Origin: Kitasatospora humi
GTDB taxonomy: Bacteria; Actinomycetota; Actinomycetes; Streptomycetales; Streptomycetaceae
Direction of reading: 5' to 3'
NCBI RefSeq assembly: GCF_020907985.1
Contig: NZ_JAJJPA010000008.1
Location: forward strand, 124,001 to 188,000
Length of the DNA stretch: 64,000 nucleotides
Both the position numbers and the translations under genes were made by a program. Of this stretch, positions 25,366 through 33,043 are shown in pieces (within the stretch, counting starts at the first letter, position 1; each line of letters starts with the position of its first letter). The notes under the pieces are model-generated. The model was given only the letters and a program-made list of their open reading frames with translations, ran no database searches and was not told the origin of the DNA.

Positions 25366-25426
25366 CGATCTTTGCGGTTGCACTCTCAGGAGTGTCCTAA
25401 CCGGGCGACACCCGGTTAGAGCTGGT

Positions 25427-27232
25427 GTGGACACCAGAACACGTCGTCGCCCGCGGCTGGGCCAAGCGGCAGGGATAGCGGAAGAGCCCGCCCTGAGCAC
25501 GGTCCGGGTGCCTAGCGATCCGTCCCGGCTCAGCAGCACCCAGGTCAGTTTCCGGATCCGGCTGGCCGGACCGGTCGCGCCCCTGATCGACGCGCCACCG
25601 GCCCCCGCCGTGCCGTACGCGGACTCCTTCGGGCGGCCGTACGCCTCGATGAGCTACGGCGGCCGGCCCGGCCTGGTCAGGGCCGGCGCGGCGGACAGCG
25701 CACCGGCCGTCGGCCGCGGCGCGGGCCGGCGCAAGGGCCGGGTGACCGCGGTGACCTGGAGCGGCCAAGCTGCCCCCGGTGACCTGGCGGCCACTCAGCT
25801 GCTGGACGCGGTACGGCTGCACTCGATGGCCTCCGTCGGCGGGCCCGCCCGCAGCGGCGCCGCCGCCGTGGGCGGAGGCGGTGGCACACCGATGGGCTCG
25901 GTCGGCCTGGCCGAACCGGTCGGCTCGGTCGGCCTGGTCGACGCCGACGCCGAGACCACCCAGCGGCTGGACACGGTGCCCGGCTGGGACACCGCGCCGG
26001 TCGGCGGCGGCTACCGCCCCGGTCCGGCGCGCGGCGGCGTGCCGCGCCAGTCGTCCGGTGATGGCGGCTCGACCCCGACCCGACTGCCCCGGCCCGGCTG
26101 GCAGCCCAGCGGCGAGCTGCCCGAGCACTCGGCGACCGCCGGGGAGCCCAGTCGGCACGCCTGGTACCCGGGCCGCCGGGTCGACCTCGGTCTGGTGCTG
26201 CTGCCGATGCGGGTGCTGCTCGGCTCGCTCTCGGTCTACGCCGGCCTCAGCAAGCTCTGCGACCCGGTGTACTTCGACGGCGGCAACCGCGGCTCGATGA
26301 TGCGCTGGCTGGCCTCGCTGCACCCGTGGAAGGCGGCCCAGCCGCTGCTGGAGTTCGCCATGGCGCACCCCGTCGGGGCCGGCCTCGGGGTGTCGTTCAC
26401 CGAGGTCGTCGTCGGGGTGCTCACCCTGCTGGGGCTGTGGCAGCGGCTGGCGGCCGGGGCGTCGATGCTGCTCTCCACGGCACTGCTGTTCACGGTCAGC
26501 TGGCAGGCCGTCCCCGCGTACGACACGCCCGACCTGATCCTGCTGGCGGCGTGGAGCCCGCTGCTGATCGCCGGCGCGCCGTACGCCTCGCTGGACGGCC
26601 GGCTGGCGCTGGAGGCCTGGCGGCGCTACGGGCCGCAGGCGCCCGGGGCGCTGCGCCGCCGGGTGCTGCGGCGCGGCACCGTGGTGGCCACCGTGGTGAT
26701 CGGCGTGAGCCTGCTGTTCGGCTCGCTGCTCGGTGCGGCGGTGCGCGGCAACGGGCAGCCCCGGCCGGGCCAGGTGCCGTCGAGCGACTACGGCACACCG
26801 GTCTGGCCCGCCGTCACCAGCGCGCCCGGGACGGACCATCCGCACGCCCCGAGCGCGCCCACGGGCGGTGCCGCCGCCAAGCCGTCCGGAGCGGCCTCGT
26901 CCTCCCCGTCCGGCTCGGCCAGTCCGTCGCCGTCGACCCCGGCCTCGCCCAACAGCTCCCGGCGGCCGCATCCGTCCGGCAGCGCCCGTGCCACCGAGGG
27001 CTCGGGCAACGGCGGCGGCGCGACCCAGAGCACCGGTTCGGCCGGCTCGACGGGCAGCGCCGGCAGCGCGCCGGTCACCTCCCCCGGCACCGCCGGCACC
27101 GCCGGTGGCACCCGGACGGCGAAGCCCAGTCCGAGCAGCGGCGGGCTGATCGGCGGGGTGCTGGGCAGCGGACTGCTGCCCTCCACCCTGGGGATGTCGC
27201 AGGGCACTTCGGGAGCCCGGCCGGTGGTCTGA
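25427..27232 (+). CDS. DoxX-family membrane protein with long flanking low-complexity regions
   Basis: A ~601-residue protein. Residues ~1-245 are low-complexity and presumably disordered. Four membrane helices of the DoxX family follow (VLLPMRVLLGSLSVYAGLSK, the VGAGLGVSFTEVVVGVLTLL segment, ASMLLSTALLFTVSW, DLILLAAWSPLLIAGAP), then a basic loop, a further hydrophobic helix (VVATVVIGVSLLFGSLLGAA) and a ~150-residue Ser/Pro/Gly/Thr-rich extracytoplasmic tail. DoxX proteins are linked to thiol or redox membrane complexes in other actinobacteria. The GTG at 25427 is chosen on similarity of the first residues to Streptomyces relatives; a GTG at 25514 is possible. Confidence 0.8.
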   Translation: MDTRTRRRPRLGQAAGIAEEPALSTVRVPSDPSRLSSTQVSFRIRLAGPVAPLIDAPPAPAVPYADSFGRPYASMSYGGRPGLVRAGAADSAPAVGRGAGRRKGRVTAVTWSGQAAPGDLAATQLLDAVRLHSMASVGGPARSGAAAVGGGGGTPMGSVGLAEPVGSVGLVDADAETTQRLDTVPGWDTAPVGGGYRPGPARGGVPRQSSGDGGSTPTRLPRPGWQPSGELPEHSATAGEPSRHAWYPGRRVDLGLVLLPMRVLLGSLSVYAGLSKLCDPVYFDGGNRGSMMRWLASLHPWKAAQPLLEFAMAHPVGAGLGVSFTEVVVGVLTLLGLWQRLAAGASMLLSTALLFTVSWQAVPAYDTPDLILLAAWSPLLIAGAPYASLDGRLALEAWRRYGPQAPGALRRRVLRRGTVVATVVIGVSLLFGSLLGAAVRGNGQPRPGQVPSSDYGTPVWPAVTSAPGTDHPHAPSAPTGGAAAKPSGAASSSPSGSASPSPSTPASPNSSRRPHPSGSARATEGSGNGGGATQSTGSAGSTGSAGSAPVTSPGTAGTAGGTRTAKPSPSSGGLIGGVLGSGLLPSTLGMSQGTSGARPVV

Positions 27233-27238
27233 CGCCGG

Positions 27239-27284
27239 GAACGCAGTCGGTCCCTCCTGTCCGCAGGAGGGACCGACTGCGTTC
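27239..27284. terminator. 21-bp perfect bidirectional terminator
   Basis: Positions 27239-27259 and 27264-27284 are exact reverse complements around a TCCG tetraloop, between the convergent DoxX and nucleotidyltransferase genes. Confidence 0.95.
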
Positions 27285-27293
27285 GTCCAGCCG

Positions 27294-28040
27294 TCAATTA
27301 CTCGAATCAGCGAGCTCCTTGGCCGCCTCGATGAGGTCCTTGGCGGTGTCGATGGCGCGCCAGTAGACGCCCTGCGGGAGTTGGTAGCCGGCCAGTCGCC
27401 CGGCCCGGGCCAACTGCGGGAAGGTGGTGCGCTCGTGGTCGCCCGCGTCCGGCAGCAACTCGGCGAAGCCCGGCGCGAAGACGTAGAGCCCGGCGTTGAT
27501 CAGGAACGGCGACGGCGGCGCCTCGATGAAGTCCAGCACATTGCCGAACCGGTCGGTCTGCACGGCTCCCCAGGGGATCCGCGGCCGGGCCAGGGCCAAG
27601 GTGGCCAGGGCGTCTCGCTCATGATGGAAGTCGGCCATCTCGCGCAGGCTGAACCTGGTCCAGATGTCCCCGTTGGTGGCGAACCAGGGCTCCTCGGGGC
27701 GGGGCAGCGCCGCGGCGGCGAACTTCAGCCCGCCGCCCCGGCCCAACGGCTCTGACTCCACCACCGTGCTCACCCGCAGCGGCAGTTGGGCCGCGGTCAG
27801 CCAGTCCTGCAGCACGTCGGCGAGGTGGCCGCAGGAGACCACCGCGTCCGTCACGCCTTCCGCGGCCAGCCAAGCGAGTTGGTGCCCGAGGATCGGGGTG
27901 CCGGTGCCGGGGATCTCGACCAGCGGCTTGGGCCGGTCATCGGTGTACGGGCGCAGCCTGGAACCCTGGCCGCCCGCGAGGATCACGGCCTGCGTGACGG
28001 GGGGAGTGCCGGGCGCGTAGGGGGTCGGGGTGCCGGTCAT
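27294..28040 (-). CDS. NTP-transferase (sugar-nucleotidyltransferase family)
   Basis: A 248-residue nucleotidyltransferase. The N-terminal pyrophosphorylase signature is VILAGGQGSRLRPYTDDRPKP (shown as consecutive motifs LAGGQGSRLRPYT and RPKPLVEI). The metal-binding Asp is in WFATNGDIWTRFS, followed by a product-site region (FLINAGLYVFAPGF). It lacks a C-terminal left-handed helix, so it resembles MurNAc-1-P uridylyltransferase or mannose-1-P guanylyltransferase types. The sugar and nucleotide are not determinable. AGGGTA on the plus strand (27-base context 28047-28052) gives a -10 TACCCT six bases before the ATG, consistent with a leaderless transcript. Confidence 0.88.
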   Translation of the reverse strand: MTGTPTPYAPGTPPVTQAVILAGGQGSRLRPYTDDRPKPLVEIPGTGTPILGHQLAWLAAEGVTDAVVSCGHLADVLQDWLTAAQLPLRVSTVVESEPLGRGGGLKFAAAALPRPEEPWFATNGDIWTRFSLREMADFHHERDALATLALARPRIPWGAVQTDRFGNVLDFIEAPPSPFLINAGLYVFAPGFAELLPDAGDHERTTFPQLARAGRLAGYQLPQGVYWRAIDTAKDLIEAAKELADSSN

Positions 28041-28095
28041 GGGGGCAGGGTAGCTCCACCGGGCCCGGCGGATCAGGCCTTCGGGTCCAACCTGT

Positions 28096-28145
28096 GGCCC
28101 TCGGTGCGCGCCGGGGCGCTGGGGCACCGGCGCGCACCGAGGGCC
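28096..28145. terminator. 19-bp perfect hairpin upstream of the nucleotidyltransferase gene
   Basis: GGCCCTCGGTGCGCGCCGG (28096-28114) pairs exactly with 28127-28145. It follows the next minus-strand gene (stop at 28252) and should terminate it before the nucleotidyltransferase promoter. Confidence 0.8.
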
Positions 28146-28251
28146 CCAGGTCGCGTGGGGAGCCGGCTCCGGGAGCCTTCGACCCACGTGGACTTCGGCC
28201 CCCGGCGGGTTCAGACCTTCGACCCTCCTGGGGCGCTGGCTCCCGGCGAGT

Positions 28252-28707
28252 TCAGCCCTGCAGGCCGGCGGCGAAGGAGCCGTCGCAGACCGGGCGGGCG
28301 AAGGACCGGGCCCGCTGCACGTCGCCCTGGTACAGCTTCACGGTGGCCCGGCCCAACTCCTTGGCCAGCGTGGTGCAGTAGGGCGTGAGCGAGGGCTGCT
28401 GCTGCATGCTGCGCTCCAGCAGGTCCAGCGCCGCGGGCGCGCCCTGGGAGCGCAGCTCGGAGAGCAGATCGGTGCGGAGCGCGTCCACCGGGGAGAGCGA
28501 CCCGTGGTCGGCGGTGCTGCCTGCGCCGGCCGGGCCGACCTTGCCGATGCCCGGTGCGGTGCCGCTGGCGGCGGCGACCACTTGCTGGTCGTCACTGGTC
28601 GGCGGGGCCCAGGCGACCCGGGTCACGGCGAGCGTGCCGGTGGTCACCAGGACCACGGGCAGCGTGAGGGCGATGGTCTGGCCGATGCGGCGCACGAGCT
28701 GCTTCAC
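28252..28707 (-). CDS. Membrane-anchored or secreted protein of unknown function
   Basis: A 151-residue protein with an N-terminal hydrophobic helix (IALTLPVVLVTTGTLAVTRV) after a basic stretch, then a ~30-residue Gly/Ala/Pro linker and a helical C-terminal domain containing two Cys (LTPYCTTLAKELGRATVKLY and SFARPVCDGSF) that could form a disulfide outside the cell. It is conserved beside msiK in Streptomyces, but I do not recognise a function. The start is a GTG without a clear ribosome site. Confidence 0.7.
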   Translation of the reverse strand: MKQLVRRIGQTIALTLPVVLVTTGTLAVTRVAWAPPTSDDQQVVAAASGTAPGIGKVGPAGAGSTADHGSLSPVDALRTDLLSELRSQGAPAALDLLERSMQQQPSLTPYCTTLAKELGRATVKLYQGDVQRARSFARPVCDGSFAAGLQG

Positions 28708-28774
28708 GCCAGTGAGGGTAGCGCCGAGTGAGGGTTTGCGGACACTCCGTCACACGTATGAGTGACAACACGGT

Positions 28775-28802
28775 GCCCCGCCGGACGGATGTCCGACGGG
28801 GC
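28775..28802 (-). terminator. Terminator after msiK
   Basis: GCCCCGCCGGAC (28775-28786) and GTCCGACGGGGC (28791-28802) form a 12-bp stem with one mismatch and a GGAT loop, 36 bases past the msiK stop. Confidence 0.8.
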
Positions 28803-28837
28803 CAGGGTCTGTGTTCGACCCGAATGGTGACGCTCAG

Positions 28838-29929
28838 TCAGTTTCCGAGGCGGGCGCCGGTGCTGGTGGAGAAGACGTGGGTCTCGTCGCCGGCCGGCAC
28901 CACGTGGATGGTCTCGCCCTTCTGCGGCACCTGGCGGCCGTTGACCCGCACCACGATGTCCTTGTCCTCGCCGCCGACCTTGGTGGTGCCGTAGACGAAG
29001 CCGTCCGCGCCGAGCTCCTCGACCACGTTGACGGTGACGGCCACGCCCTCGATGCCGCCCCCCGAGACGATCTGGAAGTGCTCCGGGCGGATTCCGACGG
29101 TGACGTTCTTGTCGTTGCCGGCCCCGGCCAGGTGCTCGCGGTCGATGTTGATCACCGAGCCACCGAACTTCACGCCGCCGTCCACGAGCGGAACGTCGAT
29201 CAGGTTCATCGCGGGCGAGCCGATGAAGCCGGCCACGAAGACGTTGGCGGGCTTGTCGTACATCCGGCGCGGGGTGTCGACCTGCTGCAGCAGGCCGTCC
29301 TTGAGCACCGCGACCCGGTCGCCCATGGTCATGGCCTCGGTCTGGTCGTGGGTGACGTAGACCGTGGTGATGCCCAGGCGGCGCTGCAGGCCGGCGATCT
29401 GGGTGCGGGTCGAGACGCGCAGCTTGGCGTCCAGGTTGGAGAGCGGCTCGTCCATCAGGAAGACCTGCGGCTCGCGGACGATCGCGCGCCCCATCGCGAC
29501 CCGCTGGCGCTGACCGCCGGAGAGCGCCTTGGGCTTGCGGTCCAAGTACTGGGTGAGGTCGAGGATCTTGGCGGCCTCCTCGACCTTCTTGCGGATCTCC
29601 GCCTTGTTGACGCCCGCGATCTTGAGCGCGAAGCCCATGTTGTCGGCGACCGTCATGTGCGGGTAGAGCGCGTAGTTCTGGAACACCATGGCGATGTCCC
29701 GGTCCTTCGGCGGCAGGTTGGTCACGTCGCGGTCGCCGATCCGTATGGCGCCCGAGTTGACGTCCTCCAGGCCGGCCAGCATCCGCAGGCTGGTCGACTT
29801 GCCGCAACCCGAGGGGCCGACCAGCACCAGGAACTCGCCGTCCTCGATGTGCAGGTCCAGGGCGTCGACCGCGGGCTTGGTGCTGCCCGGGTAGAGGCGG
29901 GTCGACTTGTCGTAGGTGACAGAAGCCAT
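28838..29929 (-). CDS. msiK: MsiK, shared ATPase of multiple sugar ABC transporters
   Basis: MsiK energises several carbohydrate importers (cellobiose, chitobiose, maltose) in Streptomyces. The 363-residue protein has Walker A VGPSGCGKSTSLRMLAG, Q-loop MVFQNYALYPHMT, signature LSGGQRQRVAMGRAIVREP, Walker B VFLMDEPLSNLDAKLR, H-loop TVYVTHDQTEAMTMGD, and a C-terminal TOBE/MalK-type regulatory domain (VGIRPEHFQI). GGAGAG lies before the ATG at 29929. No permease genes are adjacent, as expected for a stand-alone shared ATPase. A dre-like operator is 72 bases upstream. Confidence 0.93.
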   Translation of the reverse strand: MASVTYDKSTRLYPGSTKPAVDALDLHIEDGEFLVLVGPSGCGKSTSLRMLAGLEDVNSGAIRIGDRDVTNLPPKDRDIAMVFQNYALYPHMTVADNMGFALKIAGVNKAEIRKKVEEAAKILDLTQYLDRKPKALSGGQRQRVAMGRAIVREPQVFLMDEPLSNLDAKLRVSTRTQIAGLQRRLGITTVYVTHDQTEAMTMGDRVAVLKDGLLQQVDTPRRMYDKPANVFVAGFIGSPAMNLIDVPLVDGGVKFGGSVINIDREHLAGAGNDKNVTVGIRPEHFQIVSGGGIEGVAVTVNVVEELGADGFVYGTTKVGGEDKDIVVRVNGRQVPQKGETIHVVPAGDETHVFSTSTGARLGN

Positions 29930-30000
29930 GATGGTGCTCTCCTTCACCGGCAGGAACGTGCCGGACGATCCGAGTAAAGGCTGGGTTGTCCGCCGCCCAT

Positions 30001-30016
30001 AGTGGTCTAGACCAGT
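30001..30016. promoter_or_regulatory. DasR-responsive element (dre)-like palindrome upstream of msiK
   Basis: AGTGGTCTAGACCAGT matches the published dre consensus A(C/G)TGGTCTAGACCA(C/G)T, with a perfect central TGGTCTAGACCA. DasR is the GntR-family repressor of GlcNAc/chitin metabolism in Streptomyces and is inactivated by glucosamine-6-phosphate. The position upstream of msiK fits control of chitobiose uptake; binding here is inferred from the sequence. Confidence 0.8.
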
Positions 30017-30185
30017 ATGTGAACGGCTCCGGCTGAGGCTACCCGCCACTGCGCCCCCTGTCAGCCCCCGCTTCCCCACCAATCGCGTACCAGTCCGATC
30101 ACACCCCGAATCCGCCCCCGCCGCCCCGGCTTCCCCGGTAGACTGCCACCCGGTGCCGCCGTGGCTCGCAGCGGACGGTCACCGT

Positions 30186-30259
30186 GCCTCCTTAGCTCAG
30201 CTGGCCAGAGCACCGCTCTTGTAAAGCGGGGGTCGTCGGTTCGAACCCGACAGGGGGCT
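30186..30259 (+). tRNA. tRNA-Thr (anticodon TGT)
   Basis: A complete cloverleaf: acceptor GCCTCCT/AGGGGGC, D-arm with AGCTCAGCTGGCCAGAGC, anticodon stem CCGCT/AGCGG around loop CTTGTAA (anticodon TGT at 30220-30222, reading ACA), variable loop, T-arm GTCGGTTCGAACCCGAC. The 3' CCA is not encoded. Core genes end and accessory DNA begins just after it, so its 3' end is the likely attachment site of the integrated element. Confidence 0.95.
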
Positions 30260-30279
30260 CAGGGCATCTGATCAGCCGG

Positions 30280-30316
30280 GGAGCCTCGAACGCGATCATG
30301 ATTCGAGGCTCCTTTT
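30280..30316 (+). terminator. Terminator after tRNA-Thr
   Basis: GGAGCCTCGAA (30280-30290) pairs with TTCGAGGCTCC (30302-30312) followed by TTTT, 21 bases after the tRNA. Confidence 0.85.
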
Positions 30317-30500
30317 GATCTTGAGAGTCCGCAAAGAATCCACAACGCCCCTGGGGAGTTGGACACGGTTCAACCATCCCCCTGTTCAATTTGGAAAGAT
30401 CGCGTAGAGTGATGACCGTAGGGGCGGCCGTGTGCGGCCGGATACGCCCCCTTCGCGTACCGTGGGACGGCTGGGGAGGACAACCGGGCCGGACCACGTG

Positions 30501-30599
30501 AGGACCCCCGTCGAGCAAAGCGACGGGGGTCCTCTTGCGTAAAGACTAGACCGCCCCGGCGCCTTTCGGTGCCGGGGCGGGATGCCGACTTGCGGCATC
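30501..30599. other. Three consecutive stem-loops in a gene-free interval
   Basis: Stem 1 is AGGACCCCCGTCG (30501-30513) with CGACGGGGGTCCT (30521-30533). Stem 2 is CCGCCCCGGCGCC (30551-30563) with 30568-30580, one G-T pair. Stem 3 is GATGCCG (30581-30587) with CGGCATC (30593-30599). The interval 30,317-30,745 has no credible coding frame. A weak promoter-like pair (TGTTCA ~30383, TAGAGT 30405-30410) precedes the stems, so a small structured RNA ending in terminators is possible. Confidence 0.5.
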
Positions 30600-30705
30600 T
30601 AACGGGCGGCAGGGGATACGCAACCTCCACCACCCGCTCCGTAGCCCCGCCGGCTGTGCCAGCAGGGCAGCTCATGTCCCCTCAGGTGGGCATTTGCCGC
30701 ATATT

Positions 30706-30721
30706 TGCGGCAGACATTCGA
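30706..30721 (+). promoter_or_regulatory. Operator-like palindrome upstream of the small XRE gene
   Basis: GCCGCA-TATT-TGCGGC is a perfect 6-bp inverted repeat extended by TT/AG flanks, 24 bases upstream of the GTG at 30746. AT-rich sequence around it could hold the promoter, which would make it an autoregulatory site. Confidence 0.55.
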
Positions 30722-30745
30722 TCATGGACCAGCCAGCGTGACTAG

Positions 30746-30982
30746 GTGCCTTCCGACCTGCCCGACTGGCTGATCGCGCAGCGTGTCCAGGTCGGACACC
30801 GCATCCGCGACCTGCGCATCCAGCGCGGCCTGTCCCAAGAGCAGCTCGCCCACGAGGCAGGGATCGCCCGCCACACGGTCTACCGCACCGAGCTGGCAAC
30901 CCACTCGGCGTCACTCGATGCGCTCGGCCTCATCGCTGAAACCCTGGGGGTGCCGCTGTGGCGGCTCTTCCGAGACGAGTAG
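30746..30982 (+). CDS. Small XRE-family DNA-binding protein
   Basis: A 78-residue Cro/CI-type protein that is nearly all helix-turn-helix: VGHRIRDLRIQRGLSQEQLA, then EAGIARHTVYRTELATHSAS (recognition helix with T-V-Y-R), then LGLIAETLGVPLWRLFRDE. It lacks an oligomerisation domain. Position at the left end of the element and the palindrome just upstream suggest a lysogeny or maintenance regulator. The GTG has only a weak ribosome site. The 30,983-31,231 interval that follows contains nothing I can support. Confidence 0.85.
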   Translation: MPSDLPDWLIAQRVQVGHRIRDLRIQRGLSQEQLAHEAGIARHTVYRTELATHSASLDALGLIAETLGVPLWRLFRDE

Positions 30983-31231
30983 CCGCCTGCGCCTACGACG
31001 CGCTGTGACACGCGCGCAGTCTGGCCGCCCGCTCGGCCGAGCAGCCAGCGCACCCCACGATGCACGACGGCCACACCCAGGTCCGCAGGGCCCCAGTTGG
31101 CCATAAGGTCACACGAAGTGCTGCCGACCGCACTCGCTGACGGGGCGTCCGCAGACGGCACACAGCTCCGGCGGAGACGGCGGGGGTGGGGTGGCCATGG
31201 TGGCGGTACTCCGTTCCTAGAGGTCAGGTTC

Positions 31232-31576
31232 TTACTCGGCCGGCGGCTGACGGTGGTATCCCCACTGCCCCAGCACCGCGGTGTACTGCGCTGCCTCCGG
31301 GGTCAGCTCCTCGTACAGCAGGAACGGATCCCCAGCGTGCACGGTGTCCCTGGCGCATCCCGCACACCACTGGTGGCCCGTGTCCAGATCCCGCAGATCG
31401 GGGGGCTTTCTCTTGCACCAGAAGCATTTCGGGCCGAGGACAACGGTGCGCATGCAGCCCTCGCACCAATCGGCGCCTGCGTGGTGGTCGCGGAAGCGGG
31501 GGCCGGAGGCGCCGCAGCCGGCGCACTTGCGGCGGTGCTTGCCCCAGCTGGACGAGGACGGGCCACGGCTGTTCAG
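31232..31576 (-). CDS. Tandem zinc-ribbon protein, probable CTG start coupled to the JmjC gene
   Basis: From an ATG at 31453 the frame gives 73 residues with two CxxC pairs (PKCFWCKRKP and WCAGCARDT). The frame stays open upstream and contains two more pairs (KCAGCG and WCEGC) plus an Asp-His-His stretch, which look like part of the same protein. Its only plausible upstream start is CTG at 31574-31576, which overlaps the JmjC stop as CTGA and is preceded by GGGGTG at five bases. The full form would be 114 residues with four CxxC knuckles, i.e. two zinc ribbons. Function unknown; it is the last gene of a five-gene operon. Confidence 0.65.
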   Translation of the reverse strand: MNSRGPSSSSWGKHRRKCAGCGASGPRFRDHHAGADWCEGCMRTVVLGPKCFWCKRKPPDLRDLDTGHQWCAGCARDTVHAGDPFLLYEELTPEAAQYTAVLGQWGYHRQPPAE

Positions 31577-32421
31577 CGGGTCACCCCAAGCACGGCGAGC
31601 TGCTGATCACTCTGGAGTCGGCGGCCGACGACCGCTGGGTCCAGGAGGTCAAGCCAGTCCGCCAGCGTCGTCAGCGAGTCCCTCGCGACGTTCTCGGCCG
31701 GCCGCGAGCTGAGCCCCGGCGGCAACGCTGCGCGGAGCGCAGGGTGCTCCGTGGCCTGGTCCAGCAACTGGCGAAGGACCCAGTGCCGGGTCAGAAGCTG
31801 GACGCCGAAGGTGATGTGTAGGGCGTGCCGTTCGGTGGTGTGTCCGAAGTGAACCCAGCCGCGGGGGATGTAGAGCACCTGGCCGGCGGTGAGGGTGATG
31901 GTGTCGGCGTCCGCGCGGACCTGCTTCAGTTGCTCCGGGGTGAACCCGACCTTCGTCCAGCGGTGGACGATATCGAGGGGGTCGGCGACGATCGGCGGGT
32001 GCAGCCGCCACGTCTTGGCGCCCTCGACTTGGGCGAGCAGCACGTGGTGGGTGTCCCAGTGGGGCCCGTAACCCGAGGCGTGCGGCGGGGTGCTGTAGAC
32101 GTTCGCGGTGACCGGGTGGCCCAGCTCGGCAGCCAGTTGCCGTGAAGCGTCGCGCAACGGGGGCCAGGTGAGGTGCAGGCCGTTGAGGACCAGGGTTGCA
32201 GTCGGGTGGTCGGCATCGGGGGCGTCCGCCACGAGCGCGCCATCGCGGACGTGACCGAGCTCGATCGAGCGCAGGATGGGGTCGGCGATGATCCGGCGCG
32301 CATCGTTGCGGCTGAAGAGCTGGGCCAGTTCATCGGCGTCACGCTCGTAGACCGTCGGCTCGGTCGGCCAACCGGTCAGGAACTCTCGGGGGTTGTCGAC
32401 GAGTTGGGTGAGCACGCTCAC
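31573..32421 (-). CDS. JmjC/cupin-type 2-oxoglutarate-dependent oxygenase-like protein
   Basis: A 282-residue protein of the JmjC/ROXA (cupin_4) type. The double-stranded beta-helix core includes NVYSTPPHASGYGPHWDTHH with iron ligands His121 and Asp123 (numbering from GTG 32421), AKTWRLHPP, and LTAGQVLYIPRGWVHFGHTT with the likely third ligand His191. A helical dimerisation region follows. Related bacterial enzymes hydroxylate ribosomal proteins; peptide-modifying relatives also exist. The GTG has GGAGGA seven bases upstream. The stop overlaps the downstream zinc-ribbon gene. Confidence 0.85.
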   Translation of the reverse strand: MSVLTQLVDNPREFLTGWPTEPTVYERDADELAQLFSRNDARRIIADPILRSIELGHVRDGALVADAPDADHPTATLVLNGLHLTWPPLRDASRQLAAELGHPVTANVYSTPPHASGYGPHWDTHHVLLAQVEGAKTWRLHPPIVADPLDIVHRWTKVGFTPEQLKQVRADADTITLTAGQVLYIPRGWVHFGHTTERHALHITFGVQLLTRHWVLRQLLDQATEHPALRAALPPGLSSRPAENVARDSLTTLADWLDLLDPAVVGRRLQSDQQLAVLGVTR

Positions 32422-32458
32422 GTGGAATTCCTCCGCGCAGTGTGATGGGGTCGGTGGC

Positions 32459-32500
32459 ACGGGGTGGCCCCGCAGACTTCCGCCTCCGGGGCCACCCCGT
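32459..32500 (-). terminator. Hairpin between DUF397 and JmjC genes
   Basis: ACGGGGTGGCCCCG (32459-32472) pairs perfectly with CGGGGCCACCCCGT (32487-32500). It sits just after the DUF397 stop and ahead of the JmjC ribosome site, so it may attenuate expression within the operon. Confidence 0.8.
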
Positions 32501-32514
32501 TCACTGCCGGATGA

Positions 32515-32760
32515 TCAGGCGACCAGGTGGTCGAACTCGCCGGCCTTCGCGCCTTCGAGCATGGCCAGGAGCTTGGCCCTGGTGACAGTCAGCGGGACCT
32601 GGGTCGGGTCGGTGGTGACGCCGATCCGGAAGTTGTCACCTTCGACGGCGAACCCGATCGAGTCGTCGAGGTGCTGCTGGTTGGACTTGGAGGACTTGAT
32701 CCAGGTCAGGCCGGGCGCGCCGGTCGGGTCGTAGCCCTCAACGGTGATGGCGGTGCTCAT
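32515..32760 (-). CDS. DUF397-family protein
   Basis: An 81-residue member of the small actinobacterial DUF397 family: LTWIKSSKSNQQHLDDSIGF, then the conserved FRIGVTTDP ... LTVTRAKLLAMLEGAKAGEF. DUF397 genes usually lie next to XRE regulators of the WhiJ type, and antagonism between the two has been proposed. Here an XRE-TPR regulator is divergent 1 kb away. GGAG precedes the ATG. The first residues (SSKS) and C-terminal helix are typical. Confidence 0.88.
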   Translation of the reverse strand: MSTAITVEGYDPTGAPGLTWIKSSKSNQQHLDDSIGFAVEGDNFRIGVTTDPTQVPLTVTRAKLLAMLEGAKAGEFDHLVA

Positions 32761-32854
32761 GTTGCTCCTACGTCAGTGTGATCCGGCCTGTCGGCTGGGC
32801 AGGCCGGGCCCGCGCCGGGTTCGACACGGGAGATCTGGCGCGACTGAGGCGCAG

Positions 32855-33043
32855 TCACTTCGTGCTGTGCTGGTACCGGCGCGGTCGAGTGCTCTCCGGC
32901 GGCGGCTTCCCGGGGCAGCCGGGGTGGTCGACGACGTACGCGTACTGGTCACCCACCATCGAGTGGTAGGTGCCCTCCGTGTACTCCTTGCAGTCGTAGC
33001 AGTAGCCGGTCATCACCGGCTTCGTGGCTCTGTTCTTGCTCAT
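32855..33043 (-). CDS. Small CxxC protein
   Basis: A 62-residue protein containing YCYDCKEYTEGTYHS and a later VVDHPGCPGKPP, so three Cys and a His that could bind one zinc. The tail is basic (RPRRYQHSTK). The ATG overlaps the stop of the upstream gene (ATGA), indicating co-translation. Function unknown. Confidence 0.7.
   Translation of the reverse strand: MSKNRATKPVMTGYCYDCKEYTEGTYHSMVGDQYAYVVDHPGCPGKPPPESTRPRRYQHSTK

Noticed and set aside
31232-31576. Recombination endonuclease VII
   Set aside because: The CxxC pairs are suggestive, but the Asp-His-Asn catalytic pattern of endonuclease VII is not apparent; left as a zinc-ribbon protein.
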